A stretch of DNA of 35,465 nucleotides from positions 1 to 35,465 of the forward strand of contig JBOFWQ010000185.1 in assembly GCA_051653685.1 (NCBI GenBank). Reading direction: 5' to 3'. Positions 1 to 8,489 of the stretch are shown piece by piece. Each line of letters begins with the position of its first letter. Within the stretch, counting starts at the first letter, position 1. The notes under the pieces are model-generated. The model did no database searches and was not told where the DNA came from. It saw only the letters and a list, made by a program, of their open reading frames with translations. The stretch is from Faucicola sp937889485. GTDB lineage: Bacteria > Pseudomonadota > Gammaproteobacteria > Pseudomonadales > Moraxellaceae. Made by a program: the position numbers and the translations under genes.

Positions 1-68
1 AGGTTATTTTTTGCATGCAGCCCAATGTTTGGGTGCCGTATTTTATTTAACAATAAATATTACAATGG

Positions 69-1100
69 CTAACGAAGGTTGATGGTCAGGTTACCAATCC
101 CTGCCACCGCCACACCATTACGAATAAACGGTTGCAACTTTGCCGATTGCAGGCGCTGGCGAATGGTATTGTCAATTAGGCGATTACCTGAAGACTGGGT
201 AATGGTCACGGCAGTGACATTGCCTGCCGCGCTCACGGTGAGGCGCACACCTAAGTGAGATAAATTTTCTTCCTCAATGAGACGCGCCAAATTTTCTGGT
301 AGTCGTGTATTAGGGCGCGATCGCCAACGCGCTTCACCATTGCCAAAGCTAACGGGGGTCGTTTGTGCAGCGGCTCTTTCTTGCGCCAATTTTTCTTGCG
401 CTAACTTTTCTTGGGCAGCTTGGTCACGGGCTTGTTGTTCTTTGGCGGCTTTTTCTTGAGCGGCTTTTTCTTGAGCCGCTTGGTCACGTACGGCTTGTTC
501 ATGGGCAGCTGCCTGTGCTTGCCGCTGTTGTTCTTGTTGTTGGGCTAAGCGTGATTGGGTTATTGTATCACGTGTTTGCTCAGATAAAACGGATACCGCA
601 ACCCCACTCTCTGAGGGAGCTGACGTTGACGGTGTAATGGGCTTTGAGGGCTTTGAGGGAATTGTACGCGTTTGTGACTGAGTAGCCGCTGGGGTCACGC
701 GCGATGACACGGGGCTTGGCTCGGTCGTTGGTGCACGGGGTGCAGTTTTGGTAGGGGTATGCGTAGCGGCTGGCGTTTTTGCCACGGTTGGGGATTGTGG
801 GCGGGGTTTGTCAGGCGTCGGCTCGCTATTGGGTTGGCGGCTTTTTATGGCTTCTGCTGCTGGTGCGGTTACCGCTAGCGTTGCAGCCTTTGGGTCAGCA
901 CTCTGTAGATACTGGATGACTAAAGGCGGTGTCACTTTGGGCGGTGGGGTGGTTAGTGGTGACATCGCTAGCAGTGCCATCATAATACAAACATGCAGTA
1001 CCACCACCCCACTGGCAGTTTTGATGACCGCTGTCGATGGCACTTGCCAGCGGTGCTCAGCGATTGTGTTAATGGGCATTATAGCAGGACTAACAGACAC
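69..1100 (-). CDS. tonB: TonB-family energy transducer with TolA-like repeat region
   Basis: This protein should carry energy from the inner-membrane ExbBD motor to outer-membrane receptors. The 343 residues show a short cytoplasmic N-terminus, one membrane helix at about residues 25-47, a proline/threonine-rich periplasmic stretch (about 50-170), an Ala/Gln/Glu/Lys-rich helical stretch with AQEKA/AQEKL repeats (about 183-248), and a C-terminal TonB fold (about 255-343) with RLTVSAAGNVTAVTITQSSG and a final INLR strand. The start is a GTG at 1100 because AAAGG lies 8 bases upstream; the ATG at 1079 has no visible ribosome site. It follows a TonB-dependent receptor by 82 bases on the same strand, so it is probably that receptor's dedicated transducer and shares its Fur control. 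No exbB or exbD is in the window. The repeat-rich middle is more like TolA than classical Pro-Lys TonB, but the partner receptor favours TonB. Confidence 0.85.
   Translation of the reverse strand: MSVSPAIMPINTIAEHRWQVPSTAVIKTASGVVVLHVCIMMALLAMSPLTTPPPKVTPPLVIQYLQSADPKAATLAVTAPAAEAIKSRQPNSEPTPDKPRPQSPTVAKTPAATHTPTKTAPRAPTTEPSPVSSRVTPAATQSQTRTIPSKPSKPITPSTSAPSESGVAVSVLSEQTRDTITQSRLAQQQEQQRQAQAAAHEQAVRDQAAQEKAAQEKAAKEQQARDQAAQEKLAQEKLAQERAAAQTTPVSFGNGEARWRSRPNTRLPENLARLIEEENLSHLGVRLTVSAAGNVTAVTITQSSGNRLIDNTIRQRLQSAKLQPFIRNGVAVAGIGNLTINLR
375..495 (-). repeat. 15-bp in-frame repeats within tonB
   Basis: Two exact tandem copies of a 15-bp unit (445-459 and 460-474, plus-strand GCGGCTTTTTCTTGA) sit next to several diverged copies. 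They encode AQEKA and AQEKL pentapeptides in the periplasmic helical part of the transducer. Such repeats can change copy number by slippage without breaking the frame. Confidence 0.75.
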
Positions 1101-1182
1101 GTTGATAACCTTTTGTTTGTTGTTTGTGGTTTGTGGTTTATTGCTTGTCGTGAAGGCTCGTGGGTAGCAACACGCGCTTAAA

Positions 1183-3201
1183 TTAAAATTGGTAATTCAT
1201 GGCGACTTTGATATTTCTGCCCATCGCATAGTCACTGCTGCGTGAGGTATGCTCGGCATAGTAGGCATCGGTCACATTATAGACGCCTGCGTCAATGCTA
1301 AGCTGTGGAAGCTGAGATGGGCGAAAACTACCAAACACGTCATAAGTGGTAAAGCTTGGCAGCTGCACTGCGGCGCTACTACTGGTACGACGATTAAGGC
1401 TTGCTACATGACGAATATTGCTACCTAGACTTAGCTGGGGGCTTAGGTCATAGTTAAAGCCAAAATTGAGCTGATTGCCCGCATCTTTACTTAAACGGTA
1501 GCCTTGTTGGGTGTTGCTTTTGGCATGCGCATAGCCTGCATTAAGACGGATATCATTAAGGCGGTAATGGCTGGTAATTTCGTAACCTTTGACCTGCGTT
1601 TCACCCGCGTTTTGATATATCGCACACTTGCCACCCGCCAGCGGTTTGGCAGTTTTGCAATCGATACCCGTGGTTCTGGTCAGTTTATTATCATAATCGG
1701 TATTAAAGTATTTGGCAGTCATACCCAACTTGTCTTTGGGGTCAAAAATACCGTGAAATTGGCTACTAAACCCAATTTCTTGGTTGGCACCTGTTTCTGC
1801 TTTGACGCTGTCATTGACCAATGTTTGCCCATTTTGGTGCAGGGTTTCAGGTAGCGGTGGGCCATTAAATAACTGGGTATAACTGGCAAATAACGTATGG
1901 TCGTCGCTAAGTTTAACTTCACCTGCAAGCGCACCTGTTACTTCGTGATACGTACTGCTGTTGAGGCGTTTTGATGGTTCATAATGGTCAAAGCGTACCC
2001 CAGGGGTAAGAACTACCCGTCCAAAATCCATACGATCTTGCAGGTAAACCCCCAAACTTGTCGCATCTTCGGTAAGGTTGCTGCTCACCAATGTTGCTGA
2101 TTTTTTGTAGCCTTCTACCCCATATTGTAGCGCATGGGCAAGTACGCGGTTGCCATAGCTTTGCTTAATTTGCTGTTTGATATTGGCATGAAGTCCATCT
2201 GTCTTGCCTTGGGTTTCAATTTGCATGCGCGTCTTGTCACGAAATCCTTGTGATAATGCCTCATTGGTGAGGTGATAGACATTAGTTTCAAAAGTAAAAT
2301 CATCATTGGGGCTAAATTGATAGCCCAACGCATACGTTTTATTGTCTAAAAATCCTGGTTGAATATTATTGGGTAGGTTTTTTTGGTAACCCACGTTGGG
2401 ACGAAACGGATACTGACCATGGTTGTCGTGCTGTTGATAGCTTGCCGTGATTTTATGCCCTGCGCTTGGCATAATGTTGGCTTTTAGCAGCGTATTTTTT
2501 ATTTTAATATCATCGCCTTGGATATGATCGCCAGCGCCATCTTTGCCGCCATCGCTATGACGTTCACCGTAAGACAATAGCACATCAAACTGGTCATTTG
2601 GTTTGGCATAAGTGGTCAGCGTACTATGTAGTTGCTGATCATTGCTATCATAGCCCAATTTAAGTTTGGCACCCACGGTTTGGTTGGGTAATAACAAGTC
2701 TTGAGCATCGACAGTCGTAAATGCTACCGCCCCACCAATGGCATTATTCCCCAAAGTTACCCCGTTATTTCCTACCGCAACTTCGGTAGACTTGTACAAT
2801 TCTGGGTCTAAACTACTCACCCCCGCGTGGTGAAAGCCACGCGTCTCAGGTTGGCGCACCCCATCCACAGTAATCTTAAGTCCGCTGCCCGCATCATCGG
2901 CACCCAACCCACGAATATAAATATTTTGATCCACCCCAGAGGTGCCGCCCACGCTTACCCCTGCGATGGTCGGTAAATAATGATTGATTAAATCTGCTTG
3001 CTGTACTTTGGTTGAGCGCTCATGGCTAATCGTTGGGTTTTGCTGCCGATTTTGGTAGGCATTGCTATAAAAAGTCAGTGTTTGTAACGTAGTAGCAGGC
3101 GTGGCAGCCGCAAAGCTACTAGTGACGCCCAAACATAGCAAAATACTGGCGTTAAGGTAGGTTACAGGACGAAACGTGGCAGTCATCAAAGGCTTTAACA
3201 T
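1183..3201 (-). CDS. TonB-dependent outer-membrane receptor, probably haem or iron-chelate type
   Basis: Outer-membrane receptor, 672 residues from the chosen start. A signal peptide (about residues 1-32, ending SSFAA) is followed by a plug domain (VSVGGTSGVDQNIYIRG, KITVDGVRQPETRGFHHAG, GAIGGAVAF-like GNNAIGGAVAF) and a 22-strand-type barrel ending in the typical terminal phenylalanine (MNYQF). The LFNGPPLPETLH and VKAETGANQEIGF stretches resemble the FRAP/NPNL-like region of haem receptors, but the substrate cannot be settled from sequence. The reading frame could open at 3249, but the ATG at 3201 is chosen because it starts the signal peptide directly and has GAGAA upstream. A Fur-box match about 60-75 bases upstream implies iron repression. 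tonB follows in the same direction, forming a receptor-transducer operon. Confidence 0.88.
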   Translation of the reverse strand: MLKPLMTATFRPVTYLNASILLCLGVTSSFAAATPATTLQTLTFYSNAYQNRQQNPTISHERSTKVQQADLINHYLPTIAGVSVGGTSGVDQNIYIRGLGADDAGSGLKITVDGVRQPETRGFHHAGVSSLDPELYKSTEVAVGNNGVTLGNNAIGGAVAFTTVDAQDLLLPNQTVGAKLKLGYDSNDQQLHSTLTTYAKPNDQFDVLLSYGERHSDGGKDGAGDHIQGDDIKIKNTLLKANIMPSAGHKITASYQQHDNHGQYPFRPNVGYQKNLPNNIQPGFLDNKTYALGYQFSPNDDFTFETNVYHLTNEALSQGFRDKTRMQIETQGKTDGLHANIKQQIKQSYGNRVLAHALQYGVEGYKKSATLVSSNLTEDATSLGVYLQDRMDFGRVVLTPGVRFDHYEPSKRLNSSTYHEVTGALAGEVKLSDDHTLFASYTQLFNGPPLPETLHQNGQTLVNDSVKAETGANQEIGFSSQFHGIFDPKDKLGMTAKYFNTDYDNKLTRTTGIDCKTAKPLAGGKCAIYQNAGETQVKGYEITSHYRLNDIRLNAGYAHAKSNTQQGYRLSKDAGNQLNFGFNYDLSPQLSLGSNIRHVASLNRRTSSSAAVQLPSFTTYDVFGSFRPSQLPQLSIDAGVYNVTDAYYAEHTSRSSDYAMGRNIKVAMNYQF

Positions 3202-3259
3202 AGCAATTCTCAAAAGGTTAGCAAATACAAGGGTGTTACAAATTGGCAATAATGATAAT

Positions 3260-3278
3260 ATAAATGATAATCATTATC
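3260..3278 (-). promoter_or_regulatory. Fur box in the receptor-tonB promoter
   Basis: The 19 bases match the classical Fur consensus (GATAATGATAATCATTATC) at 16 of 19 positions. A further overlapping GATAAT-like element at 3251-3260 extends the site. On the minus strand it overlaps a possible -35 (TTGATA, 3275-3280) spaced 17 bases from TATCAT, so bound Fur would block polymerase. The functional reading is inference from consensus and from the receptor downstream. Confidence 0.8.
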
Positions 3279-3396
3279 AATAATAAATTAGCAAAATTCA
3301 CTATCTTTGTGCCTTCCCCTAAATTTACCGCTCAAACACTGCACGTAGCCTTACTTAACCACCATACTACCCAAACCGATAACCAATCCCGCCTAC

Positions 3397-3432
3397 AAAA
3401 AAAAAGAAGCGGGGTTCACCACTTCTTTTTTT
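3397..3432 (-). terminator. Intrinsic terminator after terD (probably bidirectional)
   Basis: A GAAGTGG/CCGCTTC-type stem with one mismatch and a six-base loop is flanked by A-runs on one side and T-runs on the other. On the minus strand it lies 29 bases past the terD stop and ends in a run of T. Its near symmetry could also stop plus-strand transcripts. Confidence 0.7.
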
Positions 3433-3460
3433 GCACATCGGGTTGTTGTAAAGCATTGGA

Positions 3461-4036
3461 TCAAATATTGATACCGTACTGGTGGCACATTGCTGCCAAC
3501 CCACCTGAGTAACCCTGCCCAACCGCGCGAAATTTCCACTCGCCGTTGTGGCGGTAAATTTCACCAAATACCATGGCTGTTTCTACCGAATAGTCTTCAC
3601 CCAAGTCAAAACGTACCACTTCCGCGCCCGTTTCTTCATTGACCACACGAATGAAGGCGTTATCAACTTGACCAAAATTTTGTCCACGTGCTTGCGCATC
3701 ATGGATTGTCACCGTAATCACGACTTTGTCCACATCAGCGGCCAGCGTGGTCAAATTAATTTTAATCACCTCATCATCGCCATCACCTGCACCGCTACGG
3801 TTGTCGCCTGTATGCTCAACCGCGCCATCCGCTGATTTTAGTTGGTTATAAAAAATAAAATCGTGATCGCCTCGCACTTTGCCATGGTTTGCCAATAAAA
3901 AAGCGCTAGCGTCCAAGTCAAACTCTTGCCCTGATGTTACGCGTTCATCCCAGCCAAGCCCCACCAAGATTTTTTTTAGGGTTGGGTCTGTTTTTGATAG
4001 TGATAAATTACCACCTTTATTTAATGAAATTGCCAT
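3461..4036 (-). CDS. terD: TerD-family calcium-binding stress protein
   Basis: TerD proteins are cytoplasmic calcium-binding proteins linked to tellurite, phage and envelope-stress phenotypes; their molecular role is unclear. The 191 residues match the family's usual length of about 192. Family marks are the start MAISLNKGGNLSLSK, LVGLGWDER, FDLDASAFLL, HDFIFYNQ, the acidic GDNRSGAGDGDDEVI stretch that is the likely Ca site, and the C-terminal GEIYRHNGEWKFRAVGQGY. The ATG at 4036 is chosen over the one at 4048 because GGAGAA precedes it at good spacing and the family start fits exactly. It lies 153 bases downstream of the terA-like gene on the same strand. No terB, terC, terE or terZ is nearby. 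Confidence 0.92.
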   Translation of the reverse strand: MAISLNKGGNLSLSKTDPTLKKILVGLGWDERVTSGQEFDLDASAFLLANHGKVRGDHDFIFYNQLKSADGAVEHTGDNRSGAGDGDDEVIKINLTTLAADVDKVVITVTIHDAQARGQNFGQVDNAFIRVVNEETGAEVVRFDLGEDYSVETAMVFGEIYRHNGEWKFRAVGQGYSGGLAAMCHQYGINI

Positions 4037-4189
4037 ATTTTTCTCCATATGGTTGGTTAAGATGCTTTAAAATCAATTAAAGAGATAGTTATAGTTTTTG
4101 ATTATTACGACCACGTTACTAACGATTGGGTAGATTTGTTGCCAACAAGCTAAAAAAATTGACACCTCATAACCTGCTTTTTATCACGG

Positions 4190-5392
4190 TTATTTGCGTC
4201 CAGCCCGCCAAGAAAATCCCCAACCAAATGCCTGATCCATTTCTTTATGCCCTTTAAAATAATGGTTGATACGCTCCACCCGAATGCTGCCTGCGTCATT
4301 GACTAGCCGTGCAATGGCACACATATTGCGCTGGTTGCTGCCTTCGGTAAGCTGGGTTTCGATGGGCGGTTGGTTGGGCACTTGAATGGTCACTTTGCCA
4401 TCGGTTTGTCCCCAGTTGGGCGCCCCTTCATAAATAAAGGCATAAATCAATACTTCTTGGATAGCTTGCCAGTATTTGCCATTAATATCAAGCCATTCAC
4501 CATCAAGTGATGCACCTGTACGGTCGTCACTGCGCAATTTGACATACGGCGCGCGCTCTAGCTGACCAAAGTTGCCGCCCAAGGCTTGGATTACCTCAAG
4601 ATCACCATTGCTAAGGCGGACAAAGGCACCCAAATCCAAATCGATGCCGCCCCGCGCACTATCAAATAAATTAGATAATAGCCCACCACTTTGTTTGGTA
4701 GCGGCTTGGTGCCAATTTAGGTTAATCGAAATTTTGCCAAAATCATCTCGTTTGGCAAGGTTGATGCTAGATTGATTTTTGGTTAGGGTAATTTTGCTAA
4801 GATTGAGGCTGGACGAACCCGCCGTGCTCACAGGCGGCGGTGCAGTGTGATTTGACTGGGTAGGCGTGGCGGATGACTGGATCGGGGCGTGACCGTCGTC
4901 GGCAATCTCCACCCCAAAATGCTCTGATAACGGTTTTAATCCGCCATCAAAACCTTGTGACACAAAGCGAAATTTCCAAGCCCCCTGCCTACGGTACAAT
5001 TCGCCCAAAATTAGTGCTTTTTCGGTGCGCCCTTGCGTGTTGACTTCACACTGAATCAAAGTGTTGCCGCCGCATAGCACCTGTAAACTGATGTTGCCAA
5101 GGCTTGCCATATTTTGGTCACTAGAAAACGCGAGGGCAATTTTGTCGATACTGGCAGGCTGCTGTCCTAGGTGAATATCAAAAAAACAGTCGGTATCATG
5201 CCCGCGGTAGCTAACGGTGGCATCATCGCTATGGGTTTGACCATAAAAAATCATGTCACCATCGCCGCGGACGTGTTGGTTAGCGGTTAGCCGATAAGCG
5301 GCGCTATCAATGGGGGTAGCACTGATAATACGAATACTCAAATTATCGGTGGGTACAGCGGCGTTGGCTCCCGCGATGAGGTGTTGGGTCAT
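4190..5392 (-). CDS. terA: TerA-like protein with two TerD-type domains
   Basis: 400 residues with two TerD-like halves joined by a Pro/Ser/Thr-rich linker (about residues 170-200). The N-terminal half carries DGDMIFYGQ and GELYRRQGAWKFRFVSQGF, the same core motifs as terD next door. The C-terminal half carries INLNWH, GGIDLDLGAFVRL, YVKLRSDDRTG and the ending GWGFSWRAGRK, which is the arrangement of TerA. The start is supported by AAGGA six bases upstream. The gene precedes terD in the same direction and is likely co-transcribed or co-regulated. The TerD-like half at the N-terminus lacks the usual SLSKG-type opening, so it may be a diverged domain. Role in tellurite or other stress is known for the family, not shown here. 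Confidence 0.85.
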   Translation of the reverse strand: MTQHLIAGANAAVPTDNLSIRIISATPIDSAAYRLTANQHVRGDGDMIFYGQTHSDDATVSYRGHDTDCFFDIHLGQQPASIDKIALAFSSDQNMASLGNISLQVLCGGNTLIQCEVNTQGRTEKALILGELYRRQGAWKFRFVSQGFDGGLKPLSEHFGVEIADDGHAPIQSSATPTQSNHTAPPPVSTAGSSSLNLSKITLTKNQSSINLAKRDDFGKISINLNWHQAATKQSGGLLSNLFDSARGGIDLDLGAFVRLSNGDLEVIQALGGNFGQLERAPYVKLRSDDRTGASLDGEWLDINGKYWQAIQEVLIYAFIYEGAPNWGQTDGKVTIQVPNQPPIETQLTEGSNQRNMCAIARLVNDAGSIRVERINHYFKGHKEMDQAFGWGFSWRAGRK

Positions 5393-5791
5393 GTTTATCC
5401 TTATTTATCATTATCTGGATTGTGTAGGTGAATGGGTAAAAAATAGGCGATAGTTTATTATTATAAAGGCGTGGCATACCCTCTATCTTACCGCAATATT
5501 TTTATATAAAAAAGCCTTAACTGCATTTGTTGATTGATTTTTTAGCTTAATAGGTAAAGCTGTCCTACCCAATTTTGGCAAGCAGCGTTGTTTTTGTTAA
5601 CGGTTTATTTATGTAGCCTTGTTGTATCACTTTTCGATAGAGAAATAGCCAGCGAGATTATGTTAATAAGGATAATTTGGGGGTCAACTTTATTTTTATC
5701 ATTATGCCTATGATGCCATTGTTTGCCAAAGCCATAATAATAAACAATCGTTTGATAAATTTGCCATATTGGGCTTTTTTTAGCTATTAAA

Positions 5792-5810
5792 AAATTGGTA
5801 ATACCAATTT
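5792..5810. promoter_or_regulatory. LldR-type operator 1
   Basis: A 19-base near-perfect palindrome, AAATTGGTAATACCAATTT, centred at 5801. TGGT-N3-ACCA is the core recognised by GntR/FadR-family regulators of the LldR and PdhR type. lldR itself lies in the operon downstream, so it is the likely ligand. Confidence 0.8.
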
Positions 5811-5814
5811 ATAC

Positions 5815-5842
5815 TTGGTTAATATTTTAGACAAAATATAAA
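5815..5842 (+). promoter_or_regulatory. Candidate lldP promoter
   Basis: TTGGTT (5815-5820) and TATAAA (5837-5842) are 16 bases apart and sit between the two operators. The -35 is weak, as expected for a regulated promoter. Transcription would begin near 5849, giving a leader of about 100 bases that contains operator 2. Confidence 0.4.
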
Positions 5843-5912
5843 ATTTCTGTTGCTTTATCACGATTTTTTGACTAGCATTGGAAAAATTTTCACCCGATTT
5901 GGCTTTATTATG

Positions 5913-5930
5913 AAATTGGTATTACCAATA
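5913..5930. promoter_or_regulatory. LldR-type operator 2
   Basis: AAATTGGTATTACCAATA, centred at 5922, has the same TGGT-N3-ACCA core as operator 1 and lies just upstream of the lldP ribosome site. The centre-to-centre distance of 121 bp recalls the two separated LldR operators of the Escherichia coli lld promoter, where looping has been proposed. Confidence 0.8.
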
Positions 5931-5947
5931 TTTTCAAGGAGGAAATA

Positions 5948-7642
5948 ATGCAACATTGGCAGCAAATTTATGACCCGATGGGCAACATTTGGCTTTCAAG
6001 CGCCGTCGCCCTTATCCCTATTATCTTTTTCTTTTTGGCACTGGCTGTATTTCGCCTCAAAGGCAGTGTCGCTGGCACCATTACGGTTATTTTGGCGTTA
6101 TTGGTTGCGCTATTTTTTTACCAAATGCCTGTCACTATGGCGTTGTCGGCTGCGGTTTATGGCTTTTTTTATGGGCTATGGCCAATTGCGTGGATTATCA
6201 TTGGCGCGGTATTTTTGTATAAAGTCACGGTAAAAACAGGACAGTTTGATATTATTCGTGCCAGTATTTTATCAATTACCCAAGACCAGCGCTTACAGAT
6301 GCTACTCGTTGGCTTTGCGTTTGGTACGTTTTTGGAAGGGGCAGCTGGGTTTGGTGCGCCTGTGGCGATTACCGCAGCGCTGCTCGTGGGCTTGGGCTTT
6401 AAGCCGCTTTATGCTGCAGGTCTTTGTTTGATTGTTAATACTGCCCCTGTGGCATTTGGTGCGATGGGTATTCCTATCATCGTGGCAGGTCAAGTATCTG
6501 GGGTAGAAACCCATGCTATTAGCCAAATGGTCGGTCGTCAATTGCCGTTTATTGTGCCGATTGTATTGATTTGGATTATGGCGATTATGGATGGCTGGCG
6601 CGGTGTGCGTGAGACGTTCCCTGCGATTATTGTGGGTGGCGGTTCGTTTGCTATTGCTCAGTACTTAACCTCTAACTATATTGGACCTGAGCTACCTGAT
6701 ATCACCGCGGCGATTGCGTCATTGGTCAGTTTGACCTTACTATTTAAAGTGTGGCAGCCAAAACATATCTTCCGTTTTGAAAACCAAGCTGATAACGATA
6801 TGGCAAACGACAACGCTGCTACCCAAACCATCGAAACCCGTCAGTTTAGTGCAGGTCAAATCACCAAAGCATGGATGCCGTTTGTGATTTTGACTGCCAT
6901 GGTGTCGCTATGGAGTATCAAACCTTTTAAAGACTTGTTTGTAAAAGGTAAAGATGGTCAGCCAGACGGTGCCTTGGTGGATATGGTTGTTAGCATTAAA
7001 GTGCCTTTTTTACACAACGTGGTACAAAAAATGCCGCCTGTGGTTACCAAAATTACTGACTATGCCGCAGTGTATAAATTTGACTGGTTCTCAGCGACAG
7101 GTACCGCGATTATTTTGGCAGCCATTATTTCGATTGTGATGCTAAAAATGCGTCCAAAAGATGCGGTGGCAACCTTTGGTGAAACCTTAAAAGAGCTAAA
7201 AACCCCGATTTATTCTATCGGTATGGTATTGGCATTTGCCTTTATTGCCAATTATTCAGGGTTGTCAGCCACGTTGGCATTGGCACTGGCGCACACAGGT
7301 AAAGCCTTTACTTTCTTCTCACCGTTCTTGGGCTGGCTTGGCGTATTTTTGACAGGCTCAGACACCTCGGCCAATGCGTTGTTTGCCGCACTGCAAGCCA
7401 CCACAGCACAGCAAATTGGCGTGCCAGAAGTGCTATTGGTTGCTGCTAACACCTCAGGCGGTGTGACAGGTAAGATGATTTCACCGCAGTCGATTGCCAT
7501 TGCCTGTGCTGCTACAGGGTTGGTGGGTAAAGAGTCGGACTTGTTTCGCTTTACTGTAAAACATAGTATTATTTTTACCATTATGATGGGCGTACTGATT
7601 ACTTTACAAGCATACGTACTGCCTTGGATGATTCCTAATTAA
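5948..7642 (+). CDS. lldP: L-lactate permease
   Basis: Inner-membrane lactate/proton symporter of the LctP family. The 564 residues fit the family (about 550) and are made of 12-14 hydrophobic helices. Recognisable family stretches are GTFLEGAAGFGAPVAITAAL near residue 125, NTAPVAFGAMGIPI near 165, FLTGSDTSANALF near 470 and NTSGGVTGKMISPQSIAIA near 505. The start is fixed by a strong AAGGAGG seven bases upstream. It is the first gene of lldP-lldR-lldD, with 22 bases to lldR. Expression is probably repressed by LldR at the two upstream palindromes and relieved by lactate. Confidence 0.95.
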   Translation: MQHWQQIYDPMGNIWLSSAVALIPIIFFFLALAVFRLKGSVAGTITVILALLVALFFYQMPVTMALSAAVYGFFYGLWPIAWIIIGAVFLYKVTVKTGQFDIIRASILSITQDQRLQMLLVGFAFGTFLEGAAGFGAPVAITAALLVGLGFKPLYAAGLCLIVNTAPVAFGAMGIPIIVAGQVSGVETHAISQMVGRQLPFIVPIVLIWIMAIMDGWRGVRETFPAIIVGGGSFAIAQYLTSNYIGPELPDITAAIASLVSLTLLFKVWQPKHIFRFENQADNDMANDNAATQTIETRQFSAGQITKAWMPFVILTAMVSLWSIKPFKDLFVKGKDGQPDGALVDMVVSIKVPFLHNVVQKMPPVVTKITDYAAVYKFDWFSATGTAIILAAIISIVMLKMRPKDAVATFGETLKELKTPIYSIGMVLAFAFIANYSGLSATLALALAHTGKAFTFFSPFLGWLGVFLTGSDTSANALFAALQATTAQQIGVPEVLLVAANTSGGVTGKMISPQSIAIACAATGLVGKESDLFRFTVKHSIIFTIMMGVLITLQAYVLPWMIPN

Positions 7643-7664
7643 TGGTCAAAAAAACAGGTGCGCA

Positions 7665-8450
7665 ATGAAAGTAGCAACACAGGTCATCGAACAATTAATC
7701 TGGCTTATTGATAACAATGGGCTACAAGATGGTGACCGCCTACCTTCAGAGCGCCAACTGTGTCAACGCTTGGGCGTGTCCCGCACGTCCTTGCGTGAGG
7801 CGCTCCAGCACATGAATAGTCTGGGGATTGTCGAAAGCCGTACAGGGTCTGGCACCTATATCAAGGATCGTCAAAAAGCCCATCACGACCAGCCTATGGG
7901 AGTGCTAGCTGACAAATTGGCAGATAGTTTGATTGTGCAAACTTTAACGCCTTTGCTAGACCATGATTCTCGTTATCGGCTGGATGTCCAAGAAGCCAGA
8001 ATCGTGCTAGAAGGCGGTACGGCTTGGTATGCCGCCCAGCGCGCCACCCCCCAAGATATTGAAAAAATTCGTTTTTATTACCAGCAGTTATCCGACAGCC
8101 AAGCGCATGGTGACACCGCGCAAGCTGCCACCGCGGATGCCAATTTTCATCTGGCGATTGCCGAGGCATCACAAAATGCGGTGTTGTTACAAATGATGAA
8201 AAACGTGTTTCATCTGCTGCGCCATAATGTGGTATTGGCACGGCGCAAAATTTATACCGAACATTACGACTTTGATACCCTACATGCCCAGCATTTTGCT
8301 ATCTTAAAAGCGATTGAACAGCATGATACAGAAGCTGCTAGAGAGTCTGTGGGTACGCATATTAAATTTGTGATACAACAAGTGACCAAAATTGATGAAG
8401 CGATGGCACGGCAAGAAAGAATCTCGCGGCTATCAGCGCTTTCACTATAG
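7665..8450 (+). CDS. lldR: GntR/FadR-family lactate-responsive regulator
   Basis: 261-residue transcription factor. An N-terminal winged helix-turn-helix (residues 1-75; LPSERQLCQRLGVSRTSLRE and the GSGTYI wing) is followed by an all-helical FCD ligand domain (about 95-235; EARIVLEGGTAWYAA, DANFHLAIAEAS, HFAILKAIEQHD) whose Asp/His residues usually hold a metal near the effector. Position between lldP and lldD identifies it as LldR rather than PdhR, whose DNA core is similar. It probably binds the two TGGT-N3-ACCA palindromes upstream of lldP and so controls its own operon. Confidence 0.92.
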   Translation: MKVATQVIEQLIWLIDNNGLQDGDRLPSERQLCQRLGVSRTSLREALQHMNSLGIVESRTGSGTYIKDRQKAHHDQPMGVLADKLADSLIVQTLTPLLDHDSRYRLDVQEARIVLEGGTAWYAAQRATPQDIEKIRFYYQQLSDSQAHGDTAQAATADANFHLAIAEASQNAVLLQMMKNVFHLLRHNVVLARRKIYTEHYDFDTLHAQHFAILKAIEQHDTEAARESVGTHIKFVIQQVTKIDEAMARQERISRLSALSL

Positions 8451-8489
8451 CTATCACGCTAAACCGACCAAAAGAAGGAAAACAATCAT

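Larger units (their letters stand above)
5393..5947. other. Divergent intergenic region between terA and lldP
   Basis: A 555-bp AT-rich region without a credible gene. The right 160 bases hold the two lactate-regulator operators and a candidate lldP promoter. The left end must contain the terA promoter; a minus-strand TATAAT at 5460-5465 is a possible -10 but no good -35 is visible. I see nothing else of note in the middle 300 bases. Confidence 0.6.

Noticed and set aside
1..68. CCCAA/TTGGG hairpin beyond the tonB stop
   Set aside because: No T-run follows the stem on the minus strand and the window ends here, so a terminator cannot be supported.
748..1167. 139-codon plus-strand frame
   Set aside because: Shadow of the tonB N-terminal part; Gly/Val-rich composition mirrors the Pro/Thr codons of the real gene.
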